Notes under the pieces: model-generated
The model's input: the letters and a program-made list of their open reading frames with translations, nothing else
Database searches by the model: none
Told to the model about the DNA's origin: nothing
In this document: positions 17,807 to 26,841 of the stretch, piece by piece
How positions within the stretch are numbered: the first letter of the stretch is position 1
Layout: every line of letters starts with the position of its first letter
Assembly: GCF_000246855.1 (NCBI RefSeq)
Contig: NC_016609.1
Span: 6,646,744 to 6,710,743 of the forward strand
DNA from: Niastella koreensis GR20-10
GTDB lineage: Bacteria > Bacteroidota > Bacteroidia > Chitinophagales > Chitinophagaceae
Reading direction: 5' to 3'
Length of the DNA: 64,000 nucleotides
Position numbers and translations under genes: made by a program

Positions 17807-18742
17807 CTATAGTCCAATATTATCTATCAGTTGCTGCGTCATAAAAGCACCTCCAACAACCACATTAACTGTCTTCCTCCTTATAAACCGTAAAGTACCC
17901 GGATCCAACGTTCTGCCGCCAACACCCCTGATGCCATGCCAAATCCCCAATAGCCTGAATTTAACCCGCTTAAAACGGTCTGGCGCCAGGATGGCCGCTG
18001 TGAACAATAGTTTTGACTGGTGATAAACAAAAGCAATGAACTCAGTAAATGAGAAATGCTTTTTTATAATGAACGTGTGATTACGTGCCGAATAATAATT
18101 GCGCCACAAAGTGGCCCGGGTAAACTGTCCGCCGCCGCCTAATAACTGGCGGTTATCAGCTCCATTCTTTAGTACACCGATCCTGTAGCCCGCTCTTCTG
18201 ATGCGGATGGAATATTCCTGGTCGTCGCACATCATAAAGAACTCTTCACACAATGGACCCAGTTGGCGTACAATATCTGCTTTTATAATGGCCCCGTCAA
18301 TCATGGCATAGTCAATTTCCTGTAACCGAACGTTGGGGTTTGCATGCACTTTGGCGCCCATTTTAAAGTTGGCGCCGTGCAAACCCAGCATTACAAATTC
18401 GGATTGTTCTATACTTTCAACCAGGTCTTTCAGCGCATTGGGCGCATAAAAAGTGTCATCATCCAGGATCCAGAAATAATCATATGCATTACGCGTGAGC
18501 CCATACGTCATGGCTTTTGCGATAGCGCCGGCCGAACCGGTATTGCTTTCCATGTAAATGCAATGAATATTATTTTTTCCATTTAATGTTTCCAGGTATT
18601 CTATTGTTCCGTCTGTACTATTGTTATCAACGATTACAATTTCAGTTGGCGGCACCGTTTGGGCCAGTATATGGGTAATAGCTGTTTTCAGCGTTTCCAG
18701 CCGGTTATATGTTACTACAATTGCGCAAACCCTTGTATTCAT
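17807..18742 (-). CDS. GT2 glycosyltransferase, tandem paralogue 2
   Basis: A 311-aa GT-A enzyme closely related to both neighbours: VCAIVVTYNRLETLKTAI, NSTDGTIEYL, WILDDDTFYAPNALKDL, MIDGAIIKADIV, MCDDQEYSIRIRRAGY and GGGGQFTRATLWR. It shares more with paralogue 3 (the segment around GSAGAIA and IHCIYM) than with paralogue 1, so it probably arose by a second, later duplication. A hydrophobic segment near the C-terminus (FIAFVYHQSKLLFTAAIL) may sit on the membrane. Confidence 0.9.
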   Translation of the reverse strand: MNTRVCAIVVTYNRLETLKTAITHILAQTVPPTEIVIVDNNSTDGTIEYLETLNGKNNIHCIYMESNTGSAGAIAKAMTYGLTRNAYDYFWILDDDTFYAPNALKDLVESIEQSEFVMLGLHGANFKMGAKVHANPNVRLQEIDYAMIDGAIIKADIVRQLGPLCEEFFMMCDDQEYSIRIRRAGYRIGVLKNGADNRQLLGGGGQFTRATLWRNYYSARNHTFIIKKHFSFTEFIAFVYHQSKLLFTAAILAPDRFKRVKFRLLGIWHGIRGVGGRTLDPGTLRFIRRKTVNVVVGGAFMTQQLIDNIGL

Positions 18743-18749
18743 AGCATGC

Positions 18750-19736
18750 TTATATTACATTAAAACTAAGTTCCAGGTAATCAAGTACATCAAATACATG
18801 TGTGGTGATCACAGGTAAATGAAGTACCAGCTTCTTTGATTTCGCAAATTTTAAGGCCTTTCGTGCGGTAAACTTAAGTGTGCCGGGATCTAAAGTTCTG
18901 CCTCCTTTGCCTAAAATGCCGTGCAAAATACCCATCAGTCTTAATTGTACACGTTTGAAGCGGTCTGGTGCCAGGAGGGCTGCGGTGATTAACAGTTTTG
19001 ATTGTAGTAGACAATAACCAAATAAATTTACGAAAGAGAAATGTTTCTTTATAATAAATATGTGGTTCCGGGCTGAATAATACCCCCGCCAAAGGGTGGC
19101 CCGGGTAAACTGACCGCCGCCTCCCAGGTATAACCGGTTGTCGGCGCCATTTTTCAACACACCGATCTTATAACCATTTCGTTGCATGCGTACCGAATAC
19201 TCATGATCGTCGCACATCATAAAAAACTCCTCACAGATCGTTCCCAGATTTCTCACTACCTGAGCTTTTATCAGCGCGCCATCGATCATGGCGTAATCCA
19301 CTTCCTGCAACCTTACATCATCCTTTACCTGTATTTTTCTTCCCATTTTTATGTGGGCGCCATGCAACCCGATCATCGAGAACCCGCTGTTTTCGATATT
19401 CACAACCAGGTCCTGCAAGGCGTTGGGCGCATAAAAAGTATCGTCGTCAAGCACCCAGAAATAATCATATTTATTATGAATATTGGTTAAGCCGAAGTTC
19501 ATTCCGGCCGCAATAGCACCAGCCGAACCGGTGTTATTATTCATATAAATGCAATGAATATTGCTTTTACCATCTACAGACCGCAGGTACTCAATTGTAC
19601 CATCGTTACTGTTGTTATCTACAACTACAATCGTTGCAGGTTGTAAGGTTTGGGCCAGTACATGCCCCAGGGCCGTTTTAAGGGTGTCGAGCCTGTTGTA
19701 TGTTACCAGTATTGCGCATACTTTCGAATACGTCAT
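18750..19736 (-). CDS. GT2 glycosyltransferase, tandem paralogue 3
   Basis: A 328-aa GT-A enzyme with VCAILVTYNRLDTLKTAL, NSNDGTIEYL, WVLDDDTFYAPNALQDL, MIDGALIKAQVV and MCDDHEYSVRMQRNGY. It differs from paralogues 1 and 2 by a two-residue insertion before YDYFWVLDDD and a longer C-terminus ending in a short hydrophobic segment. It is separated from paralogue 2 by only 7 bp. Conserved DDD and the Glu/Asp pair suggest all three copies are active. Confidence 0.9.
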   Translation of the reverse strand: MTYSKVCAILVTYNRLDTLKTALGHVLAQTLQPATIVVVDNNSNDGTIEYLRSVDGKSNIHCIYMNNNTGSAGAIAAGMNFGLTNIHNKYDYFWVLDDDTFYAPNALQDLVVNIENSGFSMIGLHGAHIKMGRKIQVKDDVRLQEVDYAMIDGALIKAQVVRNLGTICEEFFMMCDDHEYSVRMQRNGYKIGVLKNGADNRLYLGGGGQFTRATLWRGYYSARNHIFIIKKHFSFVNLFGYCLLQSKLLITAALLAPDRFKRVQLRLMGILHGILGKGGRTLDPGTLKFTARKALKFAKSKKLVLHLPVITTHVFDVLDYLELSFNVI

Positions 19737-19808
19737 CAGGGAAATTTTTGGGTTTAATAAAAGTGGTCGGTCGGTCGGTGGTCTAATGGTGGTATTGATT
19801 GCGCATAA

Positions 19809-20702
19809 CTATATGGCTTGTTTGTAATATCTTTTTAATCCGTAATCCCTTACGGCTTTCCAGGTGTTTCGGGTAACAAGGCTTCCGTATCGCATGCCAT
19901 GTTTAAAACTCAACAGGCTTTTTCCAAACGATACTGCCAGAATGGATAAAAATGCCAGGTAATGGCGATGCTTTTTCATTATGAACAGGGCATTACGGAT
20001 GCTGTAATAATCCCGCCATAATACCTTCTCATCTTTTTTACGGGCAACGGTGCTTTCTACACTCATCCGGTTCCACCGCTCGCGGCAACCTAAAAACAGA
20101 TCACTGTGCACGAGGATTTTGTAGCCGGCTTCTTTTTGCAGAAGATCAAAGTCAAGGTCCTCAAAACCAAAAAACAACTTTGGCTCTGTATTAATGCCAT
20201 CCAATACACTTTTTGCATTTACAATCTTGCATTGCCCGCCGCCTATAGTATCCACTTCAATATAGGAACGGCTGCGCAGTTCTTCATTAGTAGCGCGCGA
20301 TAACAACCCGGTAAATTTATTGAACCGGCTGCCTACCATCCCTACCTGGCCACATTTTTCACCGTAAGACTCCGCCAGGTTAACCAGCTTTTCAAACGTA
20401 TCCGGCGTAGGTGGGGGATCGTTATCATCACCCCAGAAAATCCACTGGTATCCTTCTTTTGCCAGCATCTCCAATCCTACTTTGTCGCCCCCTGCAGGTC
20501 CGGCATTGTAACCCATTTTAATGTAAGCAACTTCGGGATATAATTCCTCCAGCTTTTGCTTTGTTTCATCTGTTGTACCATTGTCTACCACCAGTAATTT
20601 TTCGGGTGGTAAAGTCTGTGACATTATCTTTTGAATGGTATCCATTAATATCTCTGCCCGATTGAACGTAACTACAAATCCAGCAAATTTTTTATTACTC
20701 AT
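19809..20702 (-). CDS. GT2 glycosyltransferase, more distant
   Basis: A 297-aa GT-A enzyme with FVVTFNRAEILMDTIQ, VDNGTTDETKQKL, WGDDNDPPPTPDTF in place of the DDD loop, and FGFEDLDFDLLQKEAGY as the downstream acidic motif. It is in the same broad clade as the three paralogues but clearly diverged: DDN instead of DDD and a different C-terminus. It probably forms a different linkage. The 72-bp gap to the next gene contains a short GGTC repeat run (19769-19781). Confidence 0.88.
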   Translation of the reverse strand: MSNKKFAGFVVTFNRAEILMDTIQKIMSQTLPPEKLLVVDNGTTDETKQKLEELYPEVAYIKMGYNAGPAGGDKVGLEMLAKEGYQWIFWGDDNDPPPTPDTFEKLVNLAESYGEKCGQVGMVGSRFNKFTGLLSRATNEELRSRSYIEVDTIGGGQCKIVNAKSVLDGINTEPKLFFGFEDLDFDLLQKEAGYKILVHSDLFLGCRERWNRMSVESTVARKKDEKVLWRDYYSIRNALFIMKKHRHYLAFLSILAVSFGKSLLSFKHGMRYGSLVTRNTWKAVRDYGLKRYYKQAI

Positions 20703-20759
20703 AACAGTGCGTTTAATGCCTACAATGTAAAAGCCATTTCTATGGGCGATACAATCGGC

Positions 20760-22082
20760 TTATAAAAAAAGTATTTTGATGCTACTGGTTATATTGCCAT
20801 GCCTGAACAGGTTCTTGGCAAACTTTTTCTTTTCGCGCCACATGGCTTTTTCGATCTCCTTCTTCTGGTCTTCATTGAACAGCGCCGAACGCTTCATAAA
20901 CTTTCTTGTTTCAATGGAACCTCTGTACTTGTCAACCATTGTTCTGCCCCCGTATAATCCGCCGGGATGTCTTCTATAGTTACCTCCTATAAATCCCAAT
21001 TCGGCGATCTTACCATATTTCGATAACACGGTAAACAGGAACACATCGCCGTAGGTAACATGAATAAAATCCTTATGGGAGTTTGGAATACAGTTGCGAA
21101 AAACAACCGACATGGTAGGAATATGCTGATAAAGCATACTCTTCCAGTCAAACATCCTGAACTCACCAACCTCCTCCCGCAATACCTCATCGTTTTCACT
21201 TACCGTTCTTACTTCATGAAAACACAAAACAAAATCTTTATTTGCCTCTAAAAAATCAACCTGCTTTTGCAGTTTAAGCGGATCGGTCCAGTAATCGTCG
21301 CCTTCACAAACGGCAATGTATTTACCGGTTAACCGGGGCCAGCAAAATTCATAGGCATTCCGTTGCCCGCCTACATTTTGTTCGTGATAAATGGGTTTTA
21401 TTATCCCCGGATACTTCAGCTCAAACTCCCTTATTATACTGCGCGTATCGTCGGTTGAACAATCTTCGCCAATAATCACTTCTAAAGCAAAACTGGTTTG
21501 TTGCATCATTACGCCTTCCAGGCACTGGCGGATATATTTACCATGGTTATATGTAAGAATGCATACTGACAGTAAGGGTGTTGCGGGTTTAGCAGCCTCT
21601 TCAAACTGCTGCCGGGTGTATTTATATTGAATAAACCCGTTTTCCAGTTCAGCCACCTGCTGCCAGCCCATTCTTATCACATTACCTATTCCCGGATTGT
21701 TCTTATGCATCTCCATGTTCACCTGTTCAAATCCCAATTGGGTGAATCCCTGTTCAAGTGCCAGCCAGGCCGATTCAAAGGCCCGGTTCTTACCCCAGAA
21801 CCTCATTTCGCCAATGAAAATGTGTAACAGGGCCTGGCCGTTATTAATATCTGTGAAAAATACATTTCCTATGTAGGTATCATCTTCACACAGGCAAATG
21901 GCAAATCGTTTTTCATTTTCTCTACGCAGTGCCAATACCAGCCATTCTCTTTCCATTTCAGGCGTAATGTACCGGTCGGGGCGCGAACCGGTAAACCGCC
22001 ATATTTTGGGATCATTTCGCCATTGATAAGAAGTAAGTGCATCTTCTTCGCGCAACGGCCTTATGTATACATTGTAGCTCAT
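20760..22082 (-). CDS. GNAT acetyltransferase fused to GT2 glycosyltransferase
   Basis: A 440-aa two-domain protein. Residues 1-160 are a RimJ/RimL-type GNAT domain: VYIRPLREEDALTSYQWRNDP at the start, RFAICLCEDDTYIGNVFF, and FGKN-like WGKNRAFESAWLAL as motif A. Residues ~170-440 are a GT-A domain: LLSVCILTYNHGKYIRQCLEG, GEDCSTDDTRSII and VCEGDDYWTDPLKL with the DD metal site. The reading frame is continuous, so this is a real fusion. It could acetylate an amino sugar and handle its transfer within one polypeptide. ATG of the gene overlaps the previous stop by 4 nt. Confidence 0.9.
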   Translation of the reverse strand: MSYNVYIRPLREEDALTSYQWRNDPKIWRFTGSRPDRYITPEMEREWLVLALRRENEKRFAICLCEDDTYIGNVFFTDINNGQALLHIFIGEMRFWGKNRAFESAWLALEQGFTQLGFEQVNMEMHKNNPGIGNVIRMGWQQVAELENGFIQYKYTRQQFEEAAKPATPLLSVCILTYNHGKYIRQCLEGVMMQQTSFALEVIIGEDCSTDDTRSIIREFELKYPGIIKPIYHEQNVGGQRNAYEFCWPRLTGKYIAVCEGDDYWTDPLKLQKQVDFLEANKDFVLCFHEVRTVSENDEVLREEVGEFRMFDWKSMLYQHIPTMSVVFRNCIPNSHKDFIHVTYGDVFLFTVLSKYGKIAELGFIGGNYRRHPGGLYGGRTMVDKYRGSIETRKFMKRSALFNEDQKKEIEKAMWREKKKFAKNLFRHGNITSSIKILFL

Positions 22083-23038
22083 TTGGCAAGTTGTATAACA
22101 GCTGCCATGCTTTGCATATCCGCATCCTGGTACCGGTGGTCAATTGGCAGGGGCAACAGGCTTTCAGCCAATTTACTTTCCGTTTCAAACCCTTTTTTGC
22201 TTCCTTCCTTTACTTCCGCCCAAAAGGTGGGCACATAAATTCCATGACTGTACAATATTGACCGGTCTGTTGTGTAAGGGGTTATTAACGGGTATACCAT
22301 AGGCACCGTTTCAGGATCGGTAATAATGGCAAACTGGTTTAGGTTTTTGAAAATGTAGTGCAAACTGTTGAAGTTGGCCTTTCTGGCGGCTATAACTTCC
22401 TGATAATTTATATGCGATAACAAGTACTGGCTTATGGCGCTCATGCCTGTTATTTCGGGGCCGCAAAGTTCTTCGTTCTCTTTAAAAGCAGCGTAGCCTT
22501 CCTCCACCTGTCCGTTGAAACGCTTCATTAAATGCGTTACCGTATAGGTTTCATTGCTGCTTTCTAGGGGTTGAACCGGAACTCCATCGGGCGGATATAA
22601 ATAAGCGCCATCCGGCACCCCGAAGAATTTTCTGCATGAATTAAAGTACCACGACCGGCCATTTCCCTTAGTAAAAAAAGCCTGCGTACAGTCAACGATC
22701 AGCTGGTGGCCATACCTGGTTGAGAGCCTGTTTACCGCGGCATCTTTTAACCCCATGTAATTGGTATATAAAAAATACTCGCCGTTTGCCAGGTCAGGTA
22801 AAGTAACAGGTTCCAGGCTTTCATCGATGGCATAATATTTATAAGCTATACCAGCAACCTCAAACGATTGCAGGATTACCTTACAGGTATAAAAGGGAAT
22901 GTAAACCTGGGTTGGTTTACATTCCTTTAATATAAAGTGCAAAGCCGATCGCCCGCTTTTGAAAGTATATGGTACCGTGTGGTACGAATACCCGCCTTTA
23001 TTTAGTTCCAGGCCAAAATATCCTCCCACAGGTTTCAT
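22079..23038 (-). CDS. Divergent PLP-fold (DegT-like) protein
   Basis: A 319-aa protein shorter than usual for DegT enzymes. FKSGRSALHFILKE resembles the phosphate-binding loop, LIVDCTQAFF replaces the D-A-A-H strand, and SCRKFFGVPDGAYLYPP sits where the cofactor Lys normally lies. The Lys of RK could form the Schiff base. The family is found in sugar-modification operons but I do not know a characterised member. It overlaps both neighbours by 4 nt (22079-22082 and 23035-23038), so it is tightly coupled to the GNAT-GT2 fusion and the WbqC-like gene. Confidence 0.7.
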   Translation of the reverse strand: MKPVGGYFGLELNKGGYSYHTVPYTFKSGRSALHFILKECKPTQVYIPFYTCKVILQSFEVAGIAYKYYAIDESLEPVTLPDLANGEYFLYTNYMGLKDAAVNRLSTRYGHQLIVDCTQAFFTKGNGRSWYFNSCRKFFGVPDGAYLYPPDGVPVQPLESSNETYTVTHLMKRFNGQVEEGYAAFKENEELCGPEITGMSAISQYLLSHINYQEVIAARKANFNSLHYIFKNLNQFAIITDPETVPMVYPLITPYTTDRSILYSHGIYVPTFWAEVKEGSKKGFETESKLAESLLPLPIDHRYQDADMQSMAAVIQLAK

Positions 23039-23742
23039 ACTAGCTGATAATCGTTTAATAGGTCTTTAATAGCTGCCGGTTCATTGAACATCATTACATC
23101 GATGATCGAAAGGCCGGGTTCAAAATGTGCTCTTCGCTGGCTGTACGCTTTTAACCCCGGTTGCAGAAACTGTAACTGAATGTTACTTGCTTCAAATTGG
23201 CTGTTGTTAAACAGCGCTTTACCGCCGGGCGGGTTAATGTACGTGGTAGCCTGCAGTTGCTCACTCATTTTTAACGCCCACCCGCCTGCATCCTGCACCT
23301 GTGAATAGTCGAAATTCATTTGCGACGAAAGCTCTATCTTAAAATCAAGCCCTATATAATCACAGGTGGTTTTCAGGCAATGGCCGTTCATGCCGGCAAT
23401 TGTATCCTGATGGGTTGAAAAACAATCCCCGATCAATGCCCGCACCGCTTTATAACAGGGAGCCGTTTTTTTATAGTGTTCAAGCTGCCGGAGTATTTTG
23501 TCTTTATTTTTCTCCGCATCGGCTGGTCGTATATCCCTTATCAGTGAATCTCTTGTATGCGTCGCCAGCGGCATGATGATGTATTGAAAACCTTCACCGG
23601 GTTTCAATATCCGGTTCCTGTTTATCCATCCATGGCGGATGTACTGTACATCATCGAATAAAATGAACCGGTCGGCGGCATGGATCAACTGAAAATAACC
23701 AATGTATGGATAAAAGTACGGTTGCATGATGGCTGCCTTCAT
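23035..23742 (-). CDS. WbqC-like protein
   Basis: A 235-aa member of the WbqC family, recognisable from the opening MQPYFYPYIGYFQLIHAADRFILFDDVQYIRHGWINRNRI, the NPPGGKALF segment and the C-terminal LSIIDVMMFN. The family is common in O-antigen and capsule clusters next to sugar aminotransferases, but its biochemical role is not settled; association with amino-sugar acylation or transfer has been suggested by context. Here it is sandwiched between a DegT aminotransferase (2 bp away) and the PLP-fold protein. Confidence 0.88.
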   Translation of the reverse strand: MKAAIMQPYFYPYIGYFQLIHAADRFILFDDVQYIRHGWINRNRILKPGEGFQYIIMPLATHTRDSLIRDIRPADAEKNKDKILRQLEHYKKTAPCYKAVRALIGDCFSTHQDTIAGMNGHCLKTTCDYIGLDFKIELSSQMNFDYSQVQDAGGWALKMSEQLQATTYINPPGGKALFNNSQFEASNIQLQFLQPGLKAYSQRRAHFEPGLSIIDVMMFNEPAAIKDLLNDYQLV

Positions 23743-23744
23743 TG

Positions 23745-24824
23745 CTAGTTATTCTGTGTTCTTAATAAAATGCGAACGATCATATGCATTTCTTCCGCCG
23801 TTAATTCATGATGCAGCGGCAAACACATAATACGCTGCGCAATGCTTGAACTGTGGGCGCATTCGTATTTTTCAACGAACCGCAGCGTATGCAATGAAGG
23901 ATAGAAGTACCGGCGTGGATAAATGCCATGACCAATCAAATGCGCTTCCATTTTTTTCAACACCTCTTCCGAAGGAAGAATGATGGGAAAATACGCATGG
24001 TTGTAATCCGCATTTTTGTCAATGGTCTGCATTTGCATGTTCAGGCCCAGCAACGACTTGGCGTAATGCTGGTACTGTTCTTTTCTCCGCCAAAGCAGCT
24101 CGTCGGCATACTTCAGATTTACCAACCCCATGGCTGCATGAAATTCCGAGTTCTTACCATTAATGCCCACGCAGGCAAAATCTTCAGGGCCGTTAAAGCC
24201 AAAGTTGCGCATGTACGCCATTTCCTTTAGCAGAGCGGCATCCTGGGTAAAAACCGCGCCACCTTCTATGGTATGAAATAATTTGGTAGCGTGAAAACTG
24301 GTAATGCTGATATCGCCATATTGAAACACAGATTGTCCTTTATATTTCGTACCAAAGCAATGCGATGCATCGTAAATAACTTTCAGGTGGTGCCTGGCTG
24401 CTATTTCCTGGATGGCATCGATATCGCAGGGGTTGCCAAATACATGCGTTGCAATGATGGCGGAGGTTTGTGGCGTTATGGCTGCTTCAATTAACGCCGG
24501 GTCCATGTTAAGGGTATCGGGGTCGATGTCTACAAACACCGGCTTCCATCCTTCCCACAAAATACTACTGGTGGTGGCGATGAATGAAAATGGCGTTGTA
24601 ATGATCTCTCCTTTTAACCCGAGTGCTTTAATGGCTATTTGCAGGGCCGATGTGCCGTTGCTCACATAGATCATGTGCGGCACATTCAGGTACTGCTTTA
24701 GCTGCAGCTCTAGTTCATTGACAAGCGGACCGTTGTTAGTGAGCCACTGGCGTTGCCAGATGCCCCTCACATAGCTCTCGTATTCTTCGAGCCGGGGCAT
24801 AAAGGGTTTAGTGACTGGTATCAT
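23745..24824 (-). CDS. DegT/DnrJ/EryC1 sugar aminotransferase
   Basis: A 359-aa PLP enzyme. RQWLTNNGPLVNELE, VSNGTSALQIAIKAL, YDASHCFGTKYKG and SFHATKLFHTIEGG, whose Lys near residue 187 binds PLP, are all intact. The SFHATK-FHTIEGG form is typical of enzymes making nucleotide-linked 4-amino-4,6-dideoxy sugars such as VioA-type dTDP-Qui4N synthases. With the adjoining GNAT domain it would give an N-acylated amino sugar, analogous to VioA/VioB; that pairing is inference. No dTDP-glucose synthesis genes are in the window, so the 4-keto substrate would come from elsewhere. Confidence 0.88.
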   Translation of the reverse strand: MIPVTKPFMPRLEEYESYVRGIWQRQWLTNNGPLVNELELQLKQYLNVPHMIYVSNGTSALQIAIKALGLKGEIITTPFSFIATTSSILWEGWKPVFVDIDPDTLNMDPALIEAAITPQTSAIIATHVFGNPCDIDAIQEIAARHHLKVIYDASHCFGTKYKGQSVFQYGDISITSFHATKLFHTIEGGAVFTQDAALLKEMAYMRNFGFNGPEDFACVGINGKNSEFHAAMGLVNLKYADELLWRRKEQYQHYAKSLLGLNMQMQTIDKNADYNHAYFPIILPSEEVLKKMEAHLIGHGIYPRRYFYPSLHTLRFVEKYECAHSSSIAQRIMCLPLHHELTAEEMHMIVRILLRTQNN

Positions 24825-24862
24825 GGGCTTTTTTGATTACTTGATTGAAGGCTCGAACAGGC

Positions 24863-24924
24863 TTCAGGAATCCCCTGGGTATAACGTGAGAGCGTAAAAA
24901 GGCACCGTGACATGCCTTCCTGAA
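24863..24924. other. Possible intra-operon hairpin
   Basis: TTCAGGAA at 24863-24870 pairs perfectly with TTCCTGAA at 24917-24924 across a 46-nt loop in the 133-bp gap between the ABC exporter and the aminotransferase genes. There is no T tract, so it could affect mRNA stability rather than end transcription. Confidence 0.3.
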
Positions 24925-24957
24925 AGATGTTTTAAAGAGCGATCAACTAAGCAATAA

Positions 24958-26763
24958 CTAAATCCCCTGTAGCGAAACCATTTTTTGAAAGCGGGATGAC
25001 TTGTTCACCATTTCTTCAAATGAACCGGATGCGGCAACTTTCCCCTTTTCGAGTAAGTAAATGGTGTCTGCTTCTTTTATGGTAGATAAACGATGTGCGA
25101 TCAATACAATGGTGTAAGTACCACGTAACTGTTCAATATTTTCCTGGATGATCTTTTCTGTTTCGGAGTCAAGCGCCGAAGTGGCTTCGTCAAAGATCAG
25201 TACCTCGGTATTTTTGTATAACTCGCGGGCAATGGAGATACGCTGGCGCTGGCCACCAGAGATCAGGATCCCGTTATCACCCAAACGGGTCAGTTCTTTT
25301 TCAGGCAACCCTTCTACAAAACTGCCCAGTGAAGCCATCCGTAATACTTCTTTAAAGCGTTTTTCATTTTCCGGCGTAGGTTCGGCCCAGAACGTGATGT
25401 TATTAAAGATGGTATCGTTAAATACAACGGGCTCCTGTGAAATATAACCTACCTTATCGCGATAGGTGTTCAGGTTATACTGTTCCATCGGAATGCTATC
25501 GATGTACAGTTCACCACCATCTGGCCGTATCAAGCCGGCAATCATATTGGCCAGGGTTGTTTTACCTGCACCACTTTCACCTACCAGGGCAATGGTTGAT
25601 TTTTTGTCGATTTCCATATTAATGCCGTCCAGTACTTTCAGGCTGTCATACGAAAGCGTTACGTTTTTCAACTCAATTTTATCCTGAATATTCTGGAATG
25701 AAACCGGACCATGTTTTTCCTGCAAGGCAGCCATTTCTTTGGTTAAAGAAGTAACTGAATTGATCCCACCACTGTTCTCGATAAAACCCTGCCAGTAGTT
25801 CTGCGTCATTACCAGGAAGCTGAGCGCGCGATAGAACAGCAACAAACTCAGGATAATGCTGCCCAGGCTGGCGCCCATCCAGTTCAACTGCGCAAATATT
25901 ACCATCATCACAATGATAACAATGATGGGCTCTTTAATACTGGTAGCAATGGCCGTCATGTGGCCGATTTTCTTGTTCAATCCTTCGGCCTGGTTAATAA
26001 CGTTCTTTAACTTCTTGGAGTACTGGTTAAAGGTGTTTGTCGATTTCAGGTATTTGAAATAATGCGTGGTCTGGATGAGGAAGCTGTTGAAATCACTTCC
26101 TTTCTTCGACAATTCGTTGGAAGCACGCTTGGTGGTTTTGTAAATGTTATTGTAGATCAGGTTCGAGAGCACGGCGCCAAAGCAAACCAGTACGGCAAAC
26201 TGATAGTTGGCCAGGAATGCCAGGAACATATACGTCAGCAACATCACCGATGCCTGGGCCGCGGTAAAATAAAAGCTGAACGACATAAACAACCGTTGTA
26301 CTTCGGTGGTAAGCGTGTTCTGGATCTTTCCTGAATCTATTTTCAAAAAGGCGCTGTATGATAGGCCTTCCAGGTTATTCACCAGGCTGTAGCGAACTTT
26401 CTTGATGAACATTTCGCGTAAGCGGGCGTAAAACTTCATCTGGAAGTACTTCATAATACCCTTGAATACAAACAGGATAACCAGCGCCATCAGCACGGTA
26501 GTTACCGTTAACTCAAAACCCATTTTGTGAATGAGATTGATGATGTGCTGCAACTGCCCCATCGACTCTGAATGGTCAGCGGCCGTTTGAGCTGTTTTTC
26601 CATCACCCACTGCTTTTAACAGGGGGATGAACATGGCCAGGCCCATACCATCCAGGAAGCTGATTAAAACACTCAGCCCCAGGAACAACAGCAGCTTGGG
26701 TCCAATGATGCTGTAGTAGTATTTAAAGTAAGTATAGAAATTGTTTTTGAGCGAGAATTTCAT
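24958..26763 (-). CDS. ABC exporter half-transporter, PglK/MsbA type
   Basis: A 601-aa protein with six membrane helices in the first ~330 residues and a C-terminal ATPase: Walker A GESGAGKTT (about 394-402), Q-loop YISQEPVVF, signature LISGGQRQRISIAREL (about 500-515), Walker B VLIFDEATSALD (about 525-536) and the H-loop IAHRLST. All catalytic residues are present. Homodimers of this type flip lipid-linked oligosaccharide (PglK) or lipid A (MsbA). No Wzx flippase was found, so this is the best candidate for moving the undecaprenyl-linked repeat unit across the inner membrane. Confidence 0.92.
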   Translation of the reverse strand: MKFSLKNNFYTYFKYYYSIIGPKLLLFLGLSVLISFLDGMGLAMFIPLLKAVGDGKTAQTAADHSESMGQLQHIINLIHKMGFELTVTTVLMALVILFVFKGIMKYFQMKFYARLREMFIKKVRYSLVNNLEGLSYSAFLKIDSGKIQNTLTTEVQRLFMSFSFYFTAAQASVMLLTYMFLAFLANYQFAVLVCFGAVLSNLIYNNIYKTTKRASNELSKKGSDFNSFLIQTTHYFKYLKSTNTFNQYSKKLKNVINQAEGLNKKIGHMTAIATSIKEPIIVIIVMMVIFAQLNWMGASLGSIILSLLLFYRALSFLVMTQNYWQGFIENSGGINSVTSLTKEMAALQEKHGPVSFQNIQDKIELKNVTLSYDSLKVLDGINMEIDKKSTIALVGESGAGKTTLANMIAGLIRPDGGELYIDSIPMEQYNLNTYRDKVGYISQEPVVFNDTIFNNITFWAEPTPENEKRFKEVLRMASLGSFVEGLPEKELTRLGDNGILISGGQRQRISIARELYKNTEVLIFDEATSALDSETEKIIQENIEQLRGTYTIVLIAHRLSTIKEADTIYLLEKGKVAASGSFEEMVNKSSRFQKMVSLQGI

Positions 26764-26781
26764 CTTTAAAATTTTATGCCG

Positions 26782-26838
26782 AACGCTGAACGCTTAACGC
26801 TGAATACCGGGTATTTTGCGTTGAGCGTTGTGCGTTGT
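26782..26838. repeat. Inverted heptamer repeats between exporter and kinase genes
   Basis: Left arm: AACGCTG, AACGCTT, AACGCTG (26782-26802). Right arm: GCGTTGA, GCGTTGT, GCGTTGT (26818-26838). The arms are inverted copies around ATACCGGGTAT, giving a long imperfect hairpin of about 27 bp with roughly 21 matches. It lies just after the stop of the Wzc-like gene in the transcription direction and could tune expression of the downstream exporter. Confidence 0.75.
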
Positions 26839-26841
26839 GCC

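Noticed and set aside
19769-19781. GGTC short tandem repeat
   Set aside because: Only three units in a 72-bp gap; too short to support as an element.
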